Source: Buddleja alternifolia (lineage: Eukaryota > Streptophyta > Magnoliopsida > Lamiales > Scrophulariaceae). Taken from it: a stretch of 64,000 bases of DNA. Under the pieces are notes generated by a model, which worked only from the letters and a program-made list of their open reading frames with translations, searched no databases and was not told where the DNA came from. Position 1 is the stretch's first letter. Every line of letters starts with the position of its first letter. Made by a program: the position numbers and the translations under genes. Shown piece by piece: positions 22,306 through 35,560 of the stretch. The stretch is from NCBI GenBank assembly GCA_019426215.1, contig CM033391.1, forward strand, positions 9,412,708 through 9,476,707, given 5' to 3'.

Positions 22306-23864
22306 GTTGGTCCCAAGTGGCATACGAAAGGGACTAGAGGGGGGGGGGGTTGAATAGACCCTGAAGTCTTTTTCGACTTCAAAAAGTTTTGTATTAAAAT
22401 GGTTTTGGATGCTTGAAATGTAGACGCTTGACTGAGCATTTACTTGAAATATAGACACTTAGGCTAAGCGTCTGATGAAGACTGTTTTTAGAAAGTTAAC
22501 TTAGACTTCAAGATTTGAATACTTTAACCAAGTAGGTTTAAGCATTCAGTTCTTTAATCAGTGTTAGCACAGCGGAATAATTTTAGAGTCTTCTCTTTTG
22601 GAAATCTTTAGCGTCACAAGTTTTTTTTAGTTGCTTAGCGTTTGATTGTGTCTTACTTAATCAATTTATGCAATGATATGATAGATAAGAGAATTGACTG
22701 TAAAGTAAAAGATACAATATTTGTAAGGTTCGTTGGGTGGTGTAATCCCAACTACGTCCTTCTTCTTCTTGAATACTTGGAGGCAATCCACTAAAATGAT
22801 TCTCAAAGAATCACACAGAATCTTCTACAAGTTAGGGAGAGATAGATGTCGATGACTTGAGCTCCTTGATCACACAGATTTCTGCTCCAAATCACTTCAA
22901 TCCCCTTGCTTCTTTCACCCAGAAATAATGCAAGTATCCAACTTCGACTTCACACAGATCGCGAGGCTTGGATGGGGTTTTCTAAATAGTTTGTTTGATT
23001 TTGATGAAGTTCAAACAACTGGAAATATCTCAATTGTAATGTGGTTTCTTCGAAAAGAATGTTTGAGATATTGATTGACTGTCTCAGGAATTGAAGAAAA
23101 GCAAAGAGAATGTTTTCATGACTATTCTGGCTTTTTTGAGAGTTTAAGGAATGAGATTTCAATGCAACAGCAATTTGGCTAGGAAATTGATTGTATATGT
23201 GGCTTGTTGTTGAAGTCTTATTTATAGGCATTCTTGGAGAATATGTCTGTTTGACACATGCACAGGCGCGTGTCTCTCACTTCCGCGAGTGAACAACTTT
23301 TGTCCTTTTTCCTGAAAATCTGCTGCACAAAAGTTGGTGCTGCAGTCTATGAATAGTTGACAGTCCAATAGGGTGGCTTCTCCGTATGTATGAAAAGTGC
23401 TTATCACATTTAATGCTCTTATCAGCATTTAATGCATTTGAATTAAATGCCCGTTAGCACTTAATGCGTTGAGAATATTTGCATTAAACTCCTTTCGGAC
23501 TTAGAAATAGATTCAGGGGAAATCGGTCATTAGTAGACGCTTGTCCATCCTTGAATCACTTCTGTCCTATAAGGTGACGCTTGATATAGCTGGTCATTTG
23601 GACGCTTGGAGACTTTATCTTCATTCAGACTTCAGACGCTTGAGTCTTCAAACTTTACCACTGATAAACTCACTCAGAAATTATCAGACGCTCAACCTAA
23701 GACTAAGCCTAACAATCTAGAATAAAAACAAAACAAAGCCTATTACAAATCTAACGCTTCAAAGCTTATACATGATTTCTACTAAAATCAAACTTACATA
23801 TTTTGTGGTCTAACATAAAGTCCTAATTGTCATCATCAAAACATCTAACATGAAATTCGTAACA
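22306..23864 (-). repeat. Solo SIRE-type LTR inserted in E2 protease
   Basis: It begins TGTTGGTCCCAAGTGG and ends TTCGTAACA on plus, matching both ends of the SIRE dimer LTRs but diverged inside, 1,559 bp. Flanks are ATTGA (22301-22305) and ATTAA (23865-23869). It points the same way as the dimer (LTR sense on minus). It lacks the 94-bp internal repeat seen in the dimer LTRs but keeps at least five CGCTTG words. Confidence 0.85.
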
Positions 23865-23869
23865 ATTAA

Positions 23870-25810
23870 TACTCACATCGTCCATGCTACATACCTGGCT
23901 AGAGGAGTCAAAGTGAAAGATAGCCAGGCTTTGGAGTTTCCAGCCATCGAAACGGCAGGAACAAGAGGTGAAGAAAAAGGCATCAAGGCTCGAAAGGATG
24001 AGGGCCGGTCTACAACCAAAGTAGATGATAATTTAGCCTAAGTCGAAATAGGGATTTGGTGATCTTCTTTTATTTAGTTTTAATGGATTTTTTTTTATAA
24101 TTATGTATTCGAATGTTTGTTTAAAAAATTACTAATCGAAAAAGTTATTTCAAGTTTGTCTGCTTGCAATTCTGTTTTAATCGAAGAATTTAACACAAAT
24201 GATAATAGTAATGTGATTGAATGTTTTAAAACCGAAGGAAACTTCTCAACTGATACGTTAGAACAAGGGGTTATGGAACATGATGAGGATATCAGAAAGG
24301 ATATCCAAGACCCTCTAGAGGAAGTCAATCTTGAAACGATAGAAGACCCAAGAATGACTTATGTAAGTTCGAAATTAGATCAAGTCGAAAAGGAAAAATT
24401 GATCGGAATCTTACATCAATTTAAAAATTGTTTTGCATGGACACATCACGAAATTCCTGGGGTAGATATGAATATAGCTCGACATAAGTTGTCAATTAAA
24501 CCTGGTTTTAAGCCAGTAATACAGGCACCTCGTCGACTGTCTCCTGATTTGATGGGTGCAATTAAAGATGAGATTGGGAAATTGGTTGAAGCCAATTTCA
24601 GAAGACCAACTCGATACGTTAAATGGTTGGCAAGTATAGTCCCAGTAATCAAGAAAAATGGGAAGGTAAGAGTCTGTATTGACTATCGAGATTTGAATAA
24701 AGCCACACCTGAAGATGAATATCCTATGCCCATGGCTGACGTCTTGATTGACGCAGCTACAAGCCATAAAGTGATGTCCTTTATGGATGGTTACTTTGGA
24801 TACTATCAACTAAAAATATATGAAGTAGACAGAAACAAAACTGAATTTCAGTGCCCAGGTTCCATAGGAACTTTCGAATGGATAGCTATGCCATTTGGAT
24901 TAAAAAATGTCGGGGCCACATACCAAAGGACCATGAATTATATGTTTCATGACTTGATTAGATGATATAGTGGTCAAAGCCCAAACATATCAAGACCATT
25001 TGAAATCATTGACTGAAGCCTTCGAACGAATGAGGCATTTCAAGTTAAAAATGAATCCATTGAAATGTGTTTTCGGTGTAAAAGCTGGAAACTTTCTGGG
25101 ATTCCTAATCCATAATCGAGGCATTGAGGTGGATCGAAACAAAGTCAAGGCTATCTTGGAGGCTAAACCTCCACGGAATAAGAAGGAGTTGCAAAGTTTT
25201 CTAGGACAAGTCAATTTCTTGTGAAGGTTTATAGCTAACTTAGTTGGAAAAACAGAAGCATTCTCGCTTATCTTACGTTTGAAAGATGAGGATGAGTTTG
25301 TTTGGGGAAATAAACAGCAAAAGGCTTTCGAAGTCATAAAAAGCTATTTAATCCAACCCTAGTTCTAATTCCCCCTCGAAAAGGAAAAAAGTTGAGGTTG
25401 TACATATCTGCGGCTAATCATTCAATTGGCTGCCTTATGGTACAAGAAAATGATAGAGGCTACGAACAATCATTTTTCTATTTAAGTAAGCTGTTAAATG
25501 ATACCGAGAAAAGATAAACCTCAATCGAAAAATGATGTCTAAGTCTTTACTTTGCATCATTCACATTGAGGCACTATTACATTGCCTATTTGATTGAAGT
25601 GGTTTCACCAACTGACGTGATTAAGTTCATGATCAACCAACCTTTGATGAGAGGGCGATTGAGCAAATGGAGTCTCAGTTTACTCCAGTTTGATTTGTGC
25701 TATGTGCCTCAAAAGGCAGTAAAAGGTCAAGTGATAGCCGATTTCTTAGTTGATCACCCTCCGGTAAAAGATGAATTAATCAAGAATCTTGAGATTAATT
25801 TCATTGACAA
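23870..25810 (+). pseudogene. Reverse transcriptase and first RNase H of E2
   Basis: From 24117 a linker leads to WTHHEIPGVDMNIARHKLSI. RT motifs are VPVIKKNGKVRVCIDYRDLN, FMDGYFGYYQLKI (first catalytic Asp) and MPFGLKNVGATYQRTMN (about 24880). The YxDD box is damaged: a small deletion joins HDLI to DDIVVKA at 24955-24985 and shifts the frame. The thumb (24970-25224, KCVFGVKAGNFLGFLI) follows. A frameshifted RNase H region contains LYISAANHSIGCLMVQ, and FDLCYVPQKAVKGQVIADFL is near 25700. The SIRE dimer inserted right after LEINFID. Confidence 0.9.
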
Positions 25811-27636
25811 TGTTGGTCCCAAGTGGTATACGAAAGGGTCTAGAAGGGGGGGGGTTGAATAGACCCTGAAGTCTTTTTCGACTTCTAAAAATTCGTATCA
25901 CTTTGAAGTATTTGAACGCTCGGAAAGCTTTGAGCGCTGGGTGCGGCGCTTGAGAGATAATGACTTAAGCGCTAGTTTCAGGCGCTTGGGAAAAGTTAAC
26001 TTAGACTTGGTGATTTCAACGCTTACCAAAGTAGGGCAGAGTTTAGTCACTAAATCAGGGTTAGCACAGCGGAAGTATTTTATAGCTTAGCGTTCGGTTT
26101 GTTAATCAAAAGTAGTCGCTTAGTTGTTTTAAAACTTTATCAGAATGTATGTAATATGAATAGTAAAGCAGTAAAACAGTAGATGCTTAAAGAGGTAAAT
26201 GACACAAGATATTTATAAGGTTCACTGGGTGATGTAATCCCAGCTACGTCCTTCTTCTCCTTTTATCAGGGAGGTTTTCCACTATGATGATTATCGAAGA
26301 GTCACACAGAGACTTCTACAAGATAGAGGGAGATTGGATATGATCTCGGAACTCCTTGGTCACACAGATTTCAGCTCCACTAAAGACCTTCTATCCCCTT
26401 GCTTCTTTCACTCAGAAATGGTGCAAGTTACGCTTGATCTCGGAACTCCTTGGTCACACAGATTTCAGCTCCAATAGAGATCAACTTCAACAAGCTTCTT
26501 TTACACAAAAATATTGCTTGTAAGTCAACAAGCTTTCTCACTCAGATGAAAGGTGTTGATGGTTTTGGTCACGGGTTTGTTTGTTTTTGGAAAGTTCAAA
26601 CAACTTGGAGATATCTCAATGGTAGTGTAGGTTCTTCTTAAAAAGAGGTTTGAGATATGGGTGACTGTCTAGGAATGTATTTGAGAAAGCTTAAAGGGTT
26701 TCGGCTCTGGAGTGTATAAGCTTTTCTTTTAAAACAATTCAGCAACGTTTTGGACTCTTCTTCTTATTTTTTTACGTCCAGATGTTTTTCTATATCTGTC
26801 TCTATTGTCCCTTTTGCTAAAAAGGTTATTTATAGATTGTTATGAGATTTTGTCCGTTGGACACGGTTGGAATCTCGTTTCCCTAAACATTCCATGAGTT
26901 CTGACAATCCTAACTTTGGGTATATTTAATTGGTTAGGCATGGTCTTGGTTTCATGAATCTGACAGTCTCGGTCAAAGATATGGCTTGGCCATAAGTTGT
27001 AGTGCTTATATTTTAATAGCACTTATCCGACTTTTGATGCATCTTGTTTTATTTCCGTTTGGGAATAATTTCCGTTGATTCATGCATCTTTGATAACTTG
27101 GGTTTGAATCTTCAGGTTACGCTTGGAGAACTAGGCGCTTGAGCCTTTGGAGTTTAGGCTTCTTGAAAGTAGTCTTCCTTGTTAATCAGACGCTTGAGAG
27201 AGGTCACAATCTTTGCCCGATTCTTTAGACGCTTGTCCTTTCACTTTATCTTTGATAGACTCACTCAGAATTCTATCATTGACTTAGTGTTAAGTACTTG
27301 GTCTAAGGTCCATAACAAATCTTGAGCGCTGAGTTCGTAACCCGGGATAGTCTTTTAGCGTTTGACGGACGCTTGAGACTAATCTTTATCTTTACTGTTT
27401 CTTCAGACGCTTGATCTTCAACTTCATCACTTCGTAGACTCACGCAGAATTCTTCTAGTGATTTAGTATCACATTCTTAGTCTAAACTCTATAAAAATAC
27501 AAGTCTAGTGTGAAGACACGAGCTTTCAGGCGCTTACACATTTGTTCTACGAAAGCTTTTATACTTTACATTTCTTAGGGTCTAACATGAAGTCCTATTT
27601 GTCATCATCAAAACATCTAACATGAAATTCCTAACA
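25811..27636 (-). repeat. LTR1 of the SIRE dimer (3' LTR)
   Basis: 1,826 bp. On the element sense strand it runs from TGTTAGGAATTTCATG (27636) to CTTGGGACCAACA (25811). It contains a 38-bp segment repeated at 26342-26379 and 26436-26473, a G-run near 25843-25853, and about nine CGCTTG words on plus. Confidence 0.92.
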
Positions 27637-27650
27637 ATTTCCCCCTTTTT
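27637..27650 (-). other. Polypurine tract of SIRE unit B
   Basis: On minus AAAAAGGGGGAAAT directly precedes the LTR start TGTTAGG. It fixes the orientation of the dimer. Confidence 0.85.
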
Positions 27651-28008
27651 GATGATGGCAATACCTATTTAGTTCAAGCGTTAGATACCTAAAGTATGAG
27701 TTAGCGTAGGTTAGTAAGTTAGTTTGAGCTTCAACGAGATGTTTCAGCTGTAAAATGCATTTGATATATATCTTTCATAGTACAAGCATTTTACAACTGA
27801 AATGAAAGAATCATAAGTAAAAAAATCAAGATCGTGATTTGATCTTGTATCTCTTAGTCATTTCAGCACGGATTGCTTCAGTTATCTGATCTTCTAGCGT
27901 CATCATCGCTGCATGATCTTTACTGATTATATGTTTGTTTTCTTTTACTTGTCGTGCCTTGAAGGTAATGAGCTGCTTATCCCATTCCTCTGGACTGATG
28001 CCTATGTA
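27651..28008. other. Untranslated 3' region of SIRE unit B
   Basis: Sequence between the end of the extra ORF and the polypurine tract. No frame recognised. Confidence 0.5.
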
Positions 28009-31000
28009 TCATAAGCAAATTCTGAAGGTTTGGTCAAAGTCAGAGATTTTTCGCTCTAAGGCTAAGACTGCTGGATCAGATGGTTCTGGAATTGACGCTC
28101 TGAGAAGAGGAATATCAAATTGTTCAAGCAGTGCTCTTGAAGGTAATGGAAGATTTGGATAGAACACTCTTGGGGTTTCCTTTTTATTGGACGCTCCCAC
28201 CGAGGTAGTTACCCAAGAAGGATAGGGATACCTTGGCTCTGTACTTAGTATGAGGGAAGTATCAATATGTTGACGCTTGGATGGTGGAGGAGGATCTTGA
28301 TCTTTAGATGTTGAAGATTTAGATGTTGAAGATTTCCTCTTTTCTCCCTTCTTTTCCCCCTTATTGTCATCATCAGTCTGTATGAAATGCTGAGTAAGAA
28401 GACTGACTTGAGTAGCAATCTGAGCGACAGAGGCTTCAAGACTGGTCAGACGCTGGTCGAAGTGTTCTTTCATGACCAGTAGTTGAGCGTGATTAGCGTC
28501 TATAAGAGAGGTCTCGAGAGCCGTGAAACGGTGGTTTAGATCATTTGTTAAAGCCACATGACTTGCCTGAGTAGCTGTAGATAGTTGCTGTATTTGAGTG
28601 AGGCATTCAGTCATGGACGCTTGAGCGTCGGGAATCGCAGTGTTAACGCGAGGCTTAAAACGGGATGTGTGTTTGAGAGATTCAATAGGTACTTGATAAT
28701 TCGGATCAAATACGGTTTCTCGAAGCTCTGGGGCACTGTTGGACTCGGTGGATGCAGTAGAGTCGGATTCAGTTGGACTGGGGGGATTAGGCGCTTGAGG
28801 TAATTCTAATAAGCGCTCAGGAGCAGGTAACGTGTCATCTGGTGCTGCAGTAGATTCTGACTCTATACGGCTAAAGTCCGTAAACCAAAAGTCCAAGCTG
28901 GCAAAAGGCTCATCTGCATATGGATATGTAGCAGTCTGTAGAAGTTCACTCAAATGTAGAGTGGGGAGATAAGTACCTTGAATGAACGTTCTGATAGGAC
29001 TATCCAGGGCCCTGATATACATTGGCCCGAGGATATCCAGCACATGAGTGGGAAAGATTTTGGAGGGCGCTTGCCAGATGGAGAATAAGGCATCTGGGCA
29101 GTAGTGTTGTGAGAAGCCAATTAGCCGATCTGTTGGGAGAGTCTTCGGTTTCCGAGAGTCGGGAACGTAGAGCCGGTAATACTTTTCCAAGTATGGGTAG
29201 ATGGCTGAAGCAAGCGCTTGAGTTCTTTCCAGCAGCGACAAAACAAAATCATAGTGACTTAAGACTTCTTGTCGGATAGACGGAAGAAGTGGATATCCTC
29301 TGAAAGGATTGATCCGAGAGCCATTCCACTGTCGCAGATTTTCTGTGAAGATTTTGTCGAATAGGGAGACTAGAGGCATAATTGTCATCATGAGAGAAAA
29401 GTTGTCTTCACAGTGGCTAGGGTTGAAGTTCAGACAGGATGGGGGAGAAGAACCGCTGGTGGACGCTTGATCAGCAAAGCGTAGAGAAGAGTTAGCCAGT
29501 TTGTGCAACGCTTGTCTTCAACGGTGTTCAGGTTGGTGGCGGATCAGAGGCAGCTTCAGAACTGGTCCAAGTCTATGTTGGCTCTGCTTTAGCATGTATC
29601 GTGCAAATTTGGTCTTTTTATCATGAATCCCTATTCTGAACAGATGGGGAGCGCTAACCAATTCTTCAAATTTATACGTGCTACCCAGATAAGCTTCAGC
29701 CCATTTTACCTCAGTCATGTAGTACTCAGTTCCTGCATTAAGTATAGCACGAAATCCTTGGTGATGAATATCACAGATGGACTCAAAACAATACCTGTCT
29801 GGTTGGTAGTTAGCGTTCCAGACGCAGTCAAAATAGGCATCGGCTTCTAGTTGAATCATCTCGGTCAGTGAAGCTGGACGCTCACCGGCATGTACTCCTT
29901 TATTCTTCCACAAGACGAGACAATTAGCTGAGCGCTTGTTTTCCATGCTATTTACCAGTGTTGGGGAGTGAGAATAGCCTTCTCTGTTTAGTAGCTTTTC
30001 CGTTGGGTTCACAAGCTTATCCTGACGCTCATAGACTCTGATGTTGTAGTCTCTGAGAGCGAGGCCAGGGGGTTTGCGTGTCCCACAGTCCAGAGAAGAA
30101 GCTTTATCAGCTGGGGTCAATGCTGGGTTAGTTAGAGTGTTGCGTACAGCCAGATCAAATTTTATGAGCTTGGCGACATCATTCTCAGCATTGATAAGAC
30201 TTTCTTCATTATATCCTATAGGTAGGAAGGGTTCTGCGGGCGCTGGAGGGAAATAATTGACGGAGTGATCGATGGTCTTTAAGGGATCCAGCTTGAAGAA
30301 ATGTCGATGAATCACAACGTCGTTAGCATCGCTCTGACCTTCTGAGCGTGCCTCTGTTGTACTTGGTAATGCAAGCAATGGTTGAACCTCTGGGATTTCA
30401 GGTTCATCAGGCTCGAGATTTGCAGAGTCGATGGCAGCTTCATGGGCGATGGCCACAATGTTGGCCATATCAACATCCAGATGGACATCAACTGGTGGTT
30501 CAAAGGATGATATCGGAATAGCAGCTATGGCTTGGTCGCTTGGAGTGTGTGTAGCCTTAGAAGAAATGGCAGTAGTTGGACGCTTGCGTCTCTTGAAGAT
30601 ACGCTTCACATTTACCCCTTCGGCTGGGGACGCTTGAGTCTGTGGAACGGCTGGTTCTCCAAAGTCGATGTTTTTGAGGGGTATAGAGTCCTCGTCTTCT
30701 TCATCACTTTTGATAGGGTGAGCCTTGGGCTTTCGAGGAGCCCGTTTCTTTGTGACAGTGGGACGCTTCACATTACGTTTAGCCTTCTCCTGATCAGGGC
30801 GCTCAGCCTCCTCATTTGATGCTACACGTACAACTTGACGCTCAGAGAGAGGTCTAGCAGCACCTCCAACCTTGGGTGGATTGAAGAGATTGTTGATGAT
30901 TCTTGGCCCATAGAACTTATGCTTGGCCACGGCGACTCCTGCTGAAGAGGTGCACTTTGCTCGGAAAATTAGATCACTTAAAACTAGGCCATAAGGTCTG

Positions 31001-31603
31001 TTTGAAGTGCGTAGACTGTCTCTGAATCGGCTGAATATATAGGTGCTCCAGTTGATTTTTATCTTGAGCAAGATAGCAGTCATCATCTGGAACTGGGTTG
31101 GGCTGATTTTGTCATAGGTTCCTACTCTGCATTCAATGTTTTTATTGCAGAAATCAGCTAAGACTCGATACCTGTTCACTATATCTTTCTTCTCAAAGTA
31201 CGGTTTGTATGGAACACCATCGTAGGCGCTAATCTGAGTCCAGACTTCTTGAATTTGTTCCTCAGTGATAGTGTCTAAAGTCGCTCTGTCGTTAGGTAGA
31301 GAAAAATTCTGGGCAATAGAGGCCGCAAAGAGAGTGAACGTCCTTGATTCCGTCTTGGGGGTAGGAAACAGACAGGTGATGGAGGTCTCATCGTCAGACA
31401 AACTAGCATTTCTCCAGAAAAATTCTAGTTCTTCAGGAAACATGTACGAGTGTTTGGTAAGGAATTTCTGAAGCCCAGCCTCTGCTACAGAGTCCATCAT
31501 TTCCGTTAAATCAATTTGGGGGTTTTTTCCAATCGATTATAAGGCCTTCAGTGACCTTAACAATAACTTCAGTGGTTCCAGTAGTAGCTTTCTTGGGCGC
31601 CAT
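28009..31603 (-). pseudogene. Extra ORF downstream of pol in SIRE unit B
   Basis: ATG at 31601-31603 gives MAPKKATTGTTEVIVKVTEG. A one-base frame change near 31525 leads to MMDSVAEAGLQKFL, open for 660 codons. A TGA (29518-29520) follows, then the same frame continues another 502 codons to 28009. The second part has no ATG at its head, so it looks like a continuation. Features include FWRNASLSDDETSI near the start, a Lys/Arg-rich stretch (KRAPRKPKAHPIK), a predicted coiled coil in the last third and a Lys/Ser-rich KGEKRKSSTSK. I see no signal peptide or membrane helix. It sits where SIRE elements carry an env-like ORF and resembles the poorly known plant transposon-protein families, but the function is unknown. 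Confidence 0.7.
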
Positions 31604-32731
31604 TAGTGAGAAGTAGACAGAGATTAAGAATGAAAACTTTGTTTTTGAGAGAGAGAGATTTTTCTTGCACGAATGAAAGAGAGTGTAAGAGAGATTATGT
31701 TCTGCAGAAGGTGTGTTTTGAAATACTACAATTTGAATGTTTTTTTTTTTTGTGTTTGAAGGTTGAGATGTTGACACGTGGAGGAGTATAAATCTCAGCC
31801 ATTAAAATACGACTGTGGACGTGAATTTAGATTTAATAAGCACGGTTACTTTTAGTAACAACCACATATACTATTTTGACGTCCGATTAAAAGTTTGAAA
31901 TAGAGACTTTTGATATACTGAAAATGATACGTGTGCCCGTGAACAGCGGACATGTATTTTATGAAAAACCGTTCGGGAACCGAAATTTTGAACAACTATT
32001 CAAATACCCGCCAAAAGTTTTGTAGGAGCGTCTGGACCTATTCAGAAGAAGATGACGCTTGAAATAATTCTGTGTGATTTTGACGCTTTGAGAATCTTGA
32101 GGTTCTTTTTCAAGTAACATTTTGTGCTTTAGCGGTCATCGTAACATATAGAATTATTCTTTTCAGGGTATGTATGAGGACACAGTTTCCCAGTACTTAT
32201 CATTATGTCTTGGTAGTAGTGTTTTACTTTTGGTTTAAAATATTCAGCACTGGTTGTATTCGTCTAAGATACATGGTAATTGTACTTACGCGTGTACATG
32301 TGCTGAACCATCTTTGAAAAACGTGATGAGTACCCATGGGTTTTCTTGAGCGAAAGGTGAGGAATGTCAAGTCAGCATTAATTGCATTGATTGACTAATC
32401 CACTTTCTCGTTTTAGCGTAGGGTAATGTACGCTTGCTTTTAAAGGATCTTTTTACTAAGCGCTTTAGCTGGGAATAAAGCTAAGCGTTCAATTTATTTT
32501 GAAAGAAGTACAGACGCTTAAGAAAGATTTGTGTAATAAGCGTCCGAATGATTTAAGTGTATGGTGCTAAGTGCGTATGACCGATGCAAGGGAAAACATT
32601 TTTGGTCATATTTACTTAAGTATAGTGAGCTCTTTTAAGGTTCCCCCTATGTAGGTTCCCCATAAATTACATAAAATAAAGTGAATTCCCCCTAAATTTC
32701 ATGCCTAACAAAAGTATGATGTTTCGAATGA
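31604..32731. other. Spacer between pol and the extra ORF of unit B
   Basis: About 1.1 kb without a coding frame, with CGCTTG words and an ACACGTGGAGG word near 31775. It may hold a promoter or splice signals for the extra ORF (inference only). Confidence 0.4.
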
Positions 32732-34200
32732 TTAAGCATTTAGATCAATCATACCTAGTTCACTTCTTAAAGTGAGAAAACGTTGTTCGTTAAGCGCTTT
32801 AGTGAAGATATCTGCCAGTTGCTTTTGTGTACCAATGAAGTGCATGGAGATATCTTTCTTTTGAACGTGGTCACGTAGAAAGTGATAGCGAATGTCAATG
32901 TGTTTGGTTCTAGAGTGAAGAACTGGATTTTGAGTCATTGCTAAGGCGCTTTGATTGTCACAATGGATAGGAGTTGGATCTAGGATTATTCCATAGTCTC
33001 TAAGTTGTTGCCTCATCCAAAGGATCTGTGCACAACAGCTTCCAGCGGCCACATACTCAGCTTCAGCGGTGGAAGTAGCGATGGAGTGTTGCTTCTTACT
33101 ATGCCATGAAATTAGTCTATCACCTAGAAATTGACATGTTCCACTAGTACTTTTTCTATCTATTTGCATCCTGCAAAATCTGCATCTGAATAACCAATTA
33201 GTTCAAAAGGAGAATCCCTAGGATACCATAAGCCCACATTCTGTGTGCCTTTTAGGTACTTAAGGATCCTTTTAGCAGCAATTAAGTGTGGTTCTCTAGG
33301 ATCAGCTTGAAATCGTGCACACATGCATACTGAGAACATAATATCAGGTCTACTAGCTGTAAGATAAAGAAGTGATCCAATAATACCTCTATAGTTAGTG
33401 ATATCAATTTTCTTTCCATTATCATCTCTGTCTAGCTTAAGCGTTTGGCTCATTGGAATTTTGGAAGGTGATGCATTTTCCATACCAAATTTCTTGATCA
33501 TATCTCTAGTATATTTAGTTTGGTTTATGAATATGCCATTAGGGAGTTGTTTAACTTGTAATCCTAGGAAGAAAGTTAATTCACCCATCATGCTCATTTC
33601 AAATTGATCTTGCATCATTTTCGAAAATTTCTCACATAGACGCTTATTGGTAGATCCAAATATAATATCATCAACATAAATTTGAACTATGAGAATATCT
33701 TCATTATGGGTAATTTTGAATAACGTTGTGTCAACGCTGCCTTTTGAAAAGCCTTTACCTATAAGGAAGATAGAAAGAGTGTCATACCATGCTCTTGGTG
33801 CTTGTTTAAGACCATAAAGTGCCTTGTCCAATTTGTAGACCATACTTTTCCCATGGTTGTTGATGAATCCTGGTGGTTGCTCCCCATATACTTCTTCTTG
33901 GAGTTTACCATTCAGAAATGCACTCTTTACGTCCATTTGATACACTGTAAATTTGTTAAATGCTGCAAACGCTAGAAACATGTGGATTGCTTCAAGACGA
34001 GCAACTGGAGCGTATGTTTCATCAAAGTCGATGCCCTCTTCTTGACAGTATCCCTGAGCTACGAGTCTGGCTTTGTTTCTAATCACAATCCCATTCTCAT
34101 CCATTTTGTTTCTATAGACCCATCTAGTTCCAATGACCCCTTGTGGGTTGGTCTTGGTACTAGCGTCCATACCTCATTTCTTTCAAATTGGTTTAGCTCT
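32732..34200 (-). CDS. Reverse transcriptase and RNase H of SIRE unit B
   Basis: The RT frame (33160-34170) contains [70 protein letters not shown] and the catalytic box YVDDIIFGS. It continues to [13 protein letters not shown] at the start of RNase H. RNase H continues in an overlapping frame (32732-33169) with [21 protein letters not shown] (catalytic Glu) and [11 protein letters not shown]. The overlap implies a one-base frame change near 33165. The catalytic residues of RT are intact. It is part of a gag-pol that is broken upstream, so I treat it as a partial CDS. Confidence 0.88.
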
Positions 34201-34213
34201 TCTTGCATGGCTT

Positions 34214-35560
34214 CTATCCAAATTGGATCGTTAAGCGCTTCATCCACTTTCTTTGGTTCATTTGAGATAGGAAGCTTGCAAACATGGCCTCATTTATTGT
34301 AGCGGCTCTTGTTCTAACAGGTGCTCCAATATCTCCAATAATTAGTTCTGGTGGATGGTCTCTGAGCCATTTTCTGTCTGGTTGGAACGGGTTAAGAGAT
34401 TGATCTAACGCTTGATTAAACTGTGCAGGCGCTTGACCAATTCCTTGCGTAGGCGCTTCAGTGTTTATAGTTTGAGTTTGCTCTTGATGAACATTCCCTT
34501 CATGATCATCAGCGTTTCTTGCAATATCATCGTTGATGTCTTTACGAGTAATCTTAGGATTAGGTACAATGATTTCATTATCTTCATCAATATCACTATC
34601 ATCACACAGATTGATTTGTGACGCTTGTTGAGATAAATCTTCAATTCCTGCATCATTAATATTAACCTTACTCGGTTCTTGGTTAGCATCATCAAACACA
34701 ACATGAATGGATTCTTCAACCTTCGATTTGATCTTATTTAAGATGCGAAAGCTCTTTCCATTTTTGCGTATCCTAGAAAGATTCCTTCATCTGCTTTAGG
34801 ATCAAATGTCTTTAGGCTTTGGGATCCATTGTTATGAATGAAACATTTTGAACCAAATACATGAAAGTATGAAACATTCGGCTTACGTCCCTTCCATAAC
34901 TCATATGGAGTCTTTTCATGTTGCTTGTTGATCATACACCGGTTCTGAGTGTAGCAAGCAGTGTTGATAGCTTCGGCCCAAAACCTTTGAGGCAGCTTAG
35001 ACTCGGCTAACATAGTCCTAGCGGCTTCTTTAAGCGTTCTGTTCCGTCGCTCGGCAACTCCATTTTGTTGAGGGGTTCTAGGCGCTGAATACTCATGAAG
35101 TATTCCAAAGTCTTTACAAAATTTCTCAACAATATGGTTAGTAAATTCAGTTCCTCTATCACTTCTAATTCTTGTCACTTTTAGATCTTTTGAGTTTTGT
35201 AGTTGACGAATTAGAGAGGTGAGCTTGGCACTAGTTTCATCTTTAGATGCTAAAAATTCTACCCATGTATAGCGTGAGAAATCATCAACTATTACTAGTG
35301 AATACTTTTACCACTAACGCTCATGATTTGAATAGGACCAAACAAATCTAAATGTAGTAATTCAAGTATTCGAGAGGTCGATAGATGAAGCTTCTTCTTA
35401 AAAGATGATTTAACTTGTTTACCCATTTGACAAGCATCACATAAGCGATCTTTATTAAAGGAACCCTTTAGGTAATCCCTCTACGAGATTTAGAGATATT
35501 AATTGAGAGATTGCCTTGAAATTGAGGTGATTCATTTTTCTGTGCCATAACCAACCTAAT
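34214..35560 (-). pseudogene. Integrase of SIRE unit B
   Basis: Core motifs are RIRSDRGTEFTNHIVEKFC (second Asp) and YSAPRTPQQNGVAERRNRTL (Glu) at 34738-35178, followed by FWAEAINTACYTQNR and the LWKGRKPNVSYFHVFG segment. The first part (35180-35560), with the DACQMGKQ zinc domain and first core segment, is split by frame changes near 35310 and 35480. The C-terminal part (34214-34699) is Asn/Asp-rich and ends out of frame with RT. Confidence 0.85.

Noticed and set aside
26450..26641. 63-codon ORF in the SIRE LTR, repeated at 38949 and 50292
   Set aside because: It lies in LTR sequence, is conserved only through LTR identity and has no recognisable domain.
31520..31540. A6C5 run at the frame change in the N-terminal part of the SIRE extra ORF as a -1 slippery site
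   Set aside because: The zero-frame codons are AAA AAA CCC, so the heptamer is out of phase. The required shift is +1 and an inherited indel shared by both units explains it.
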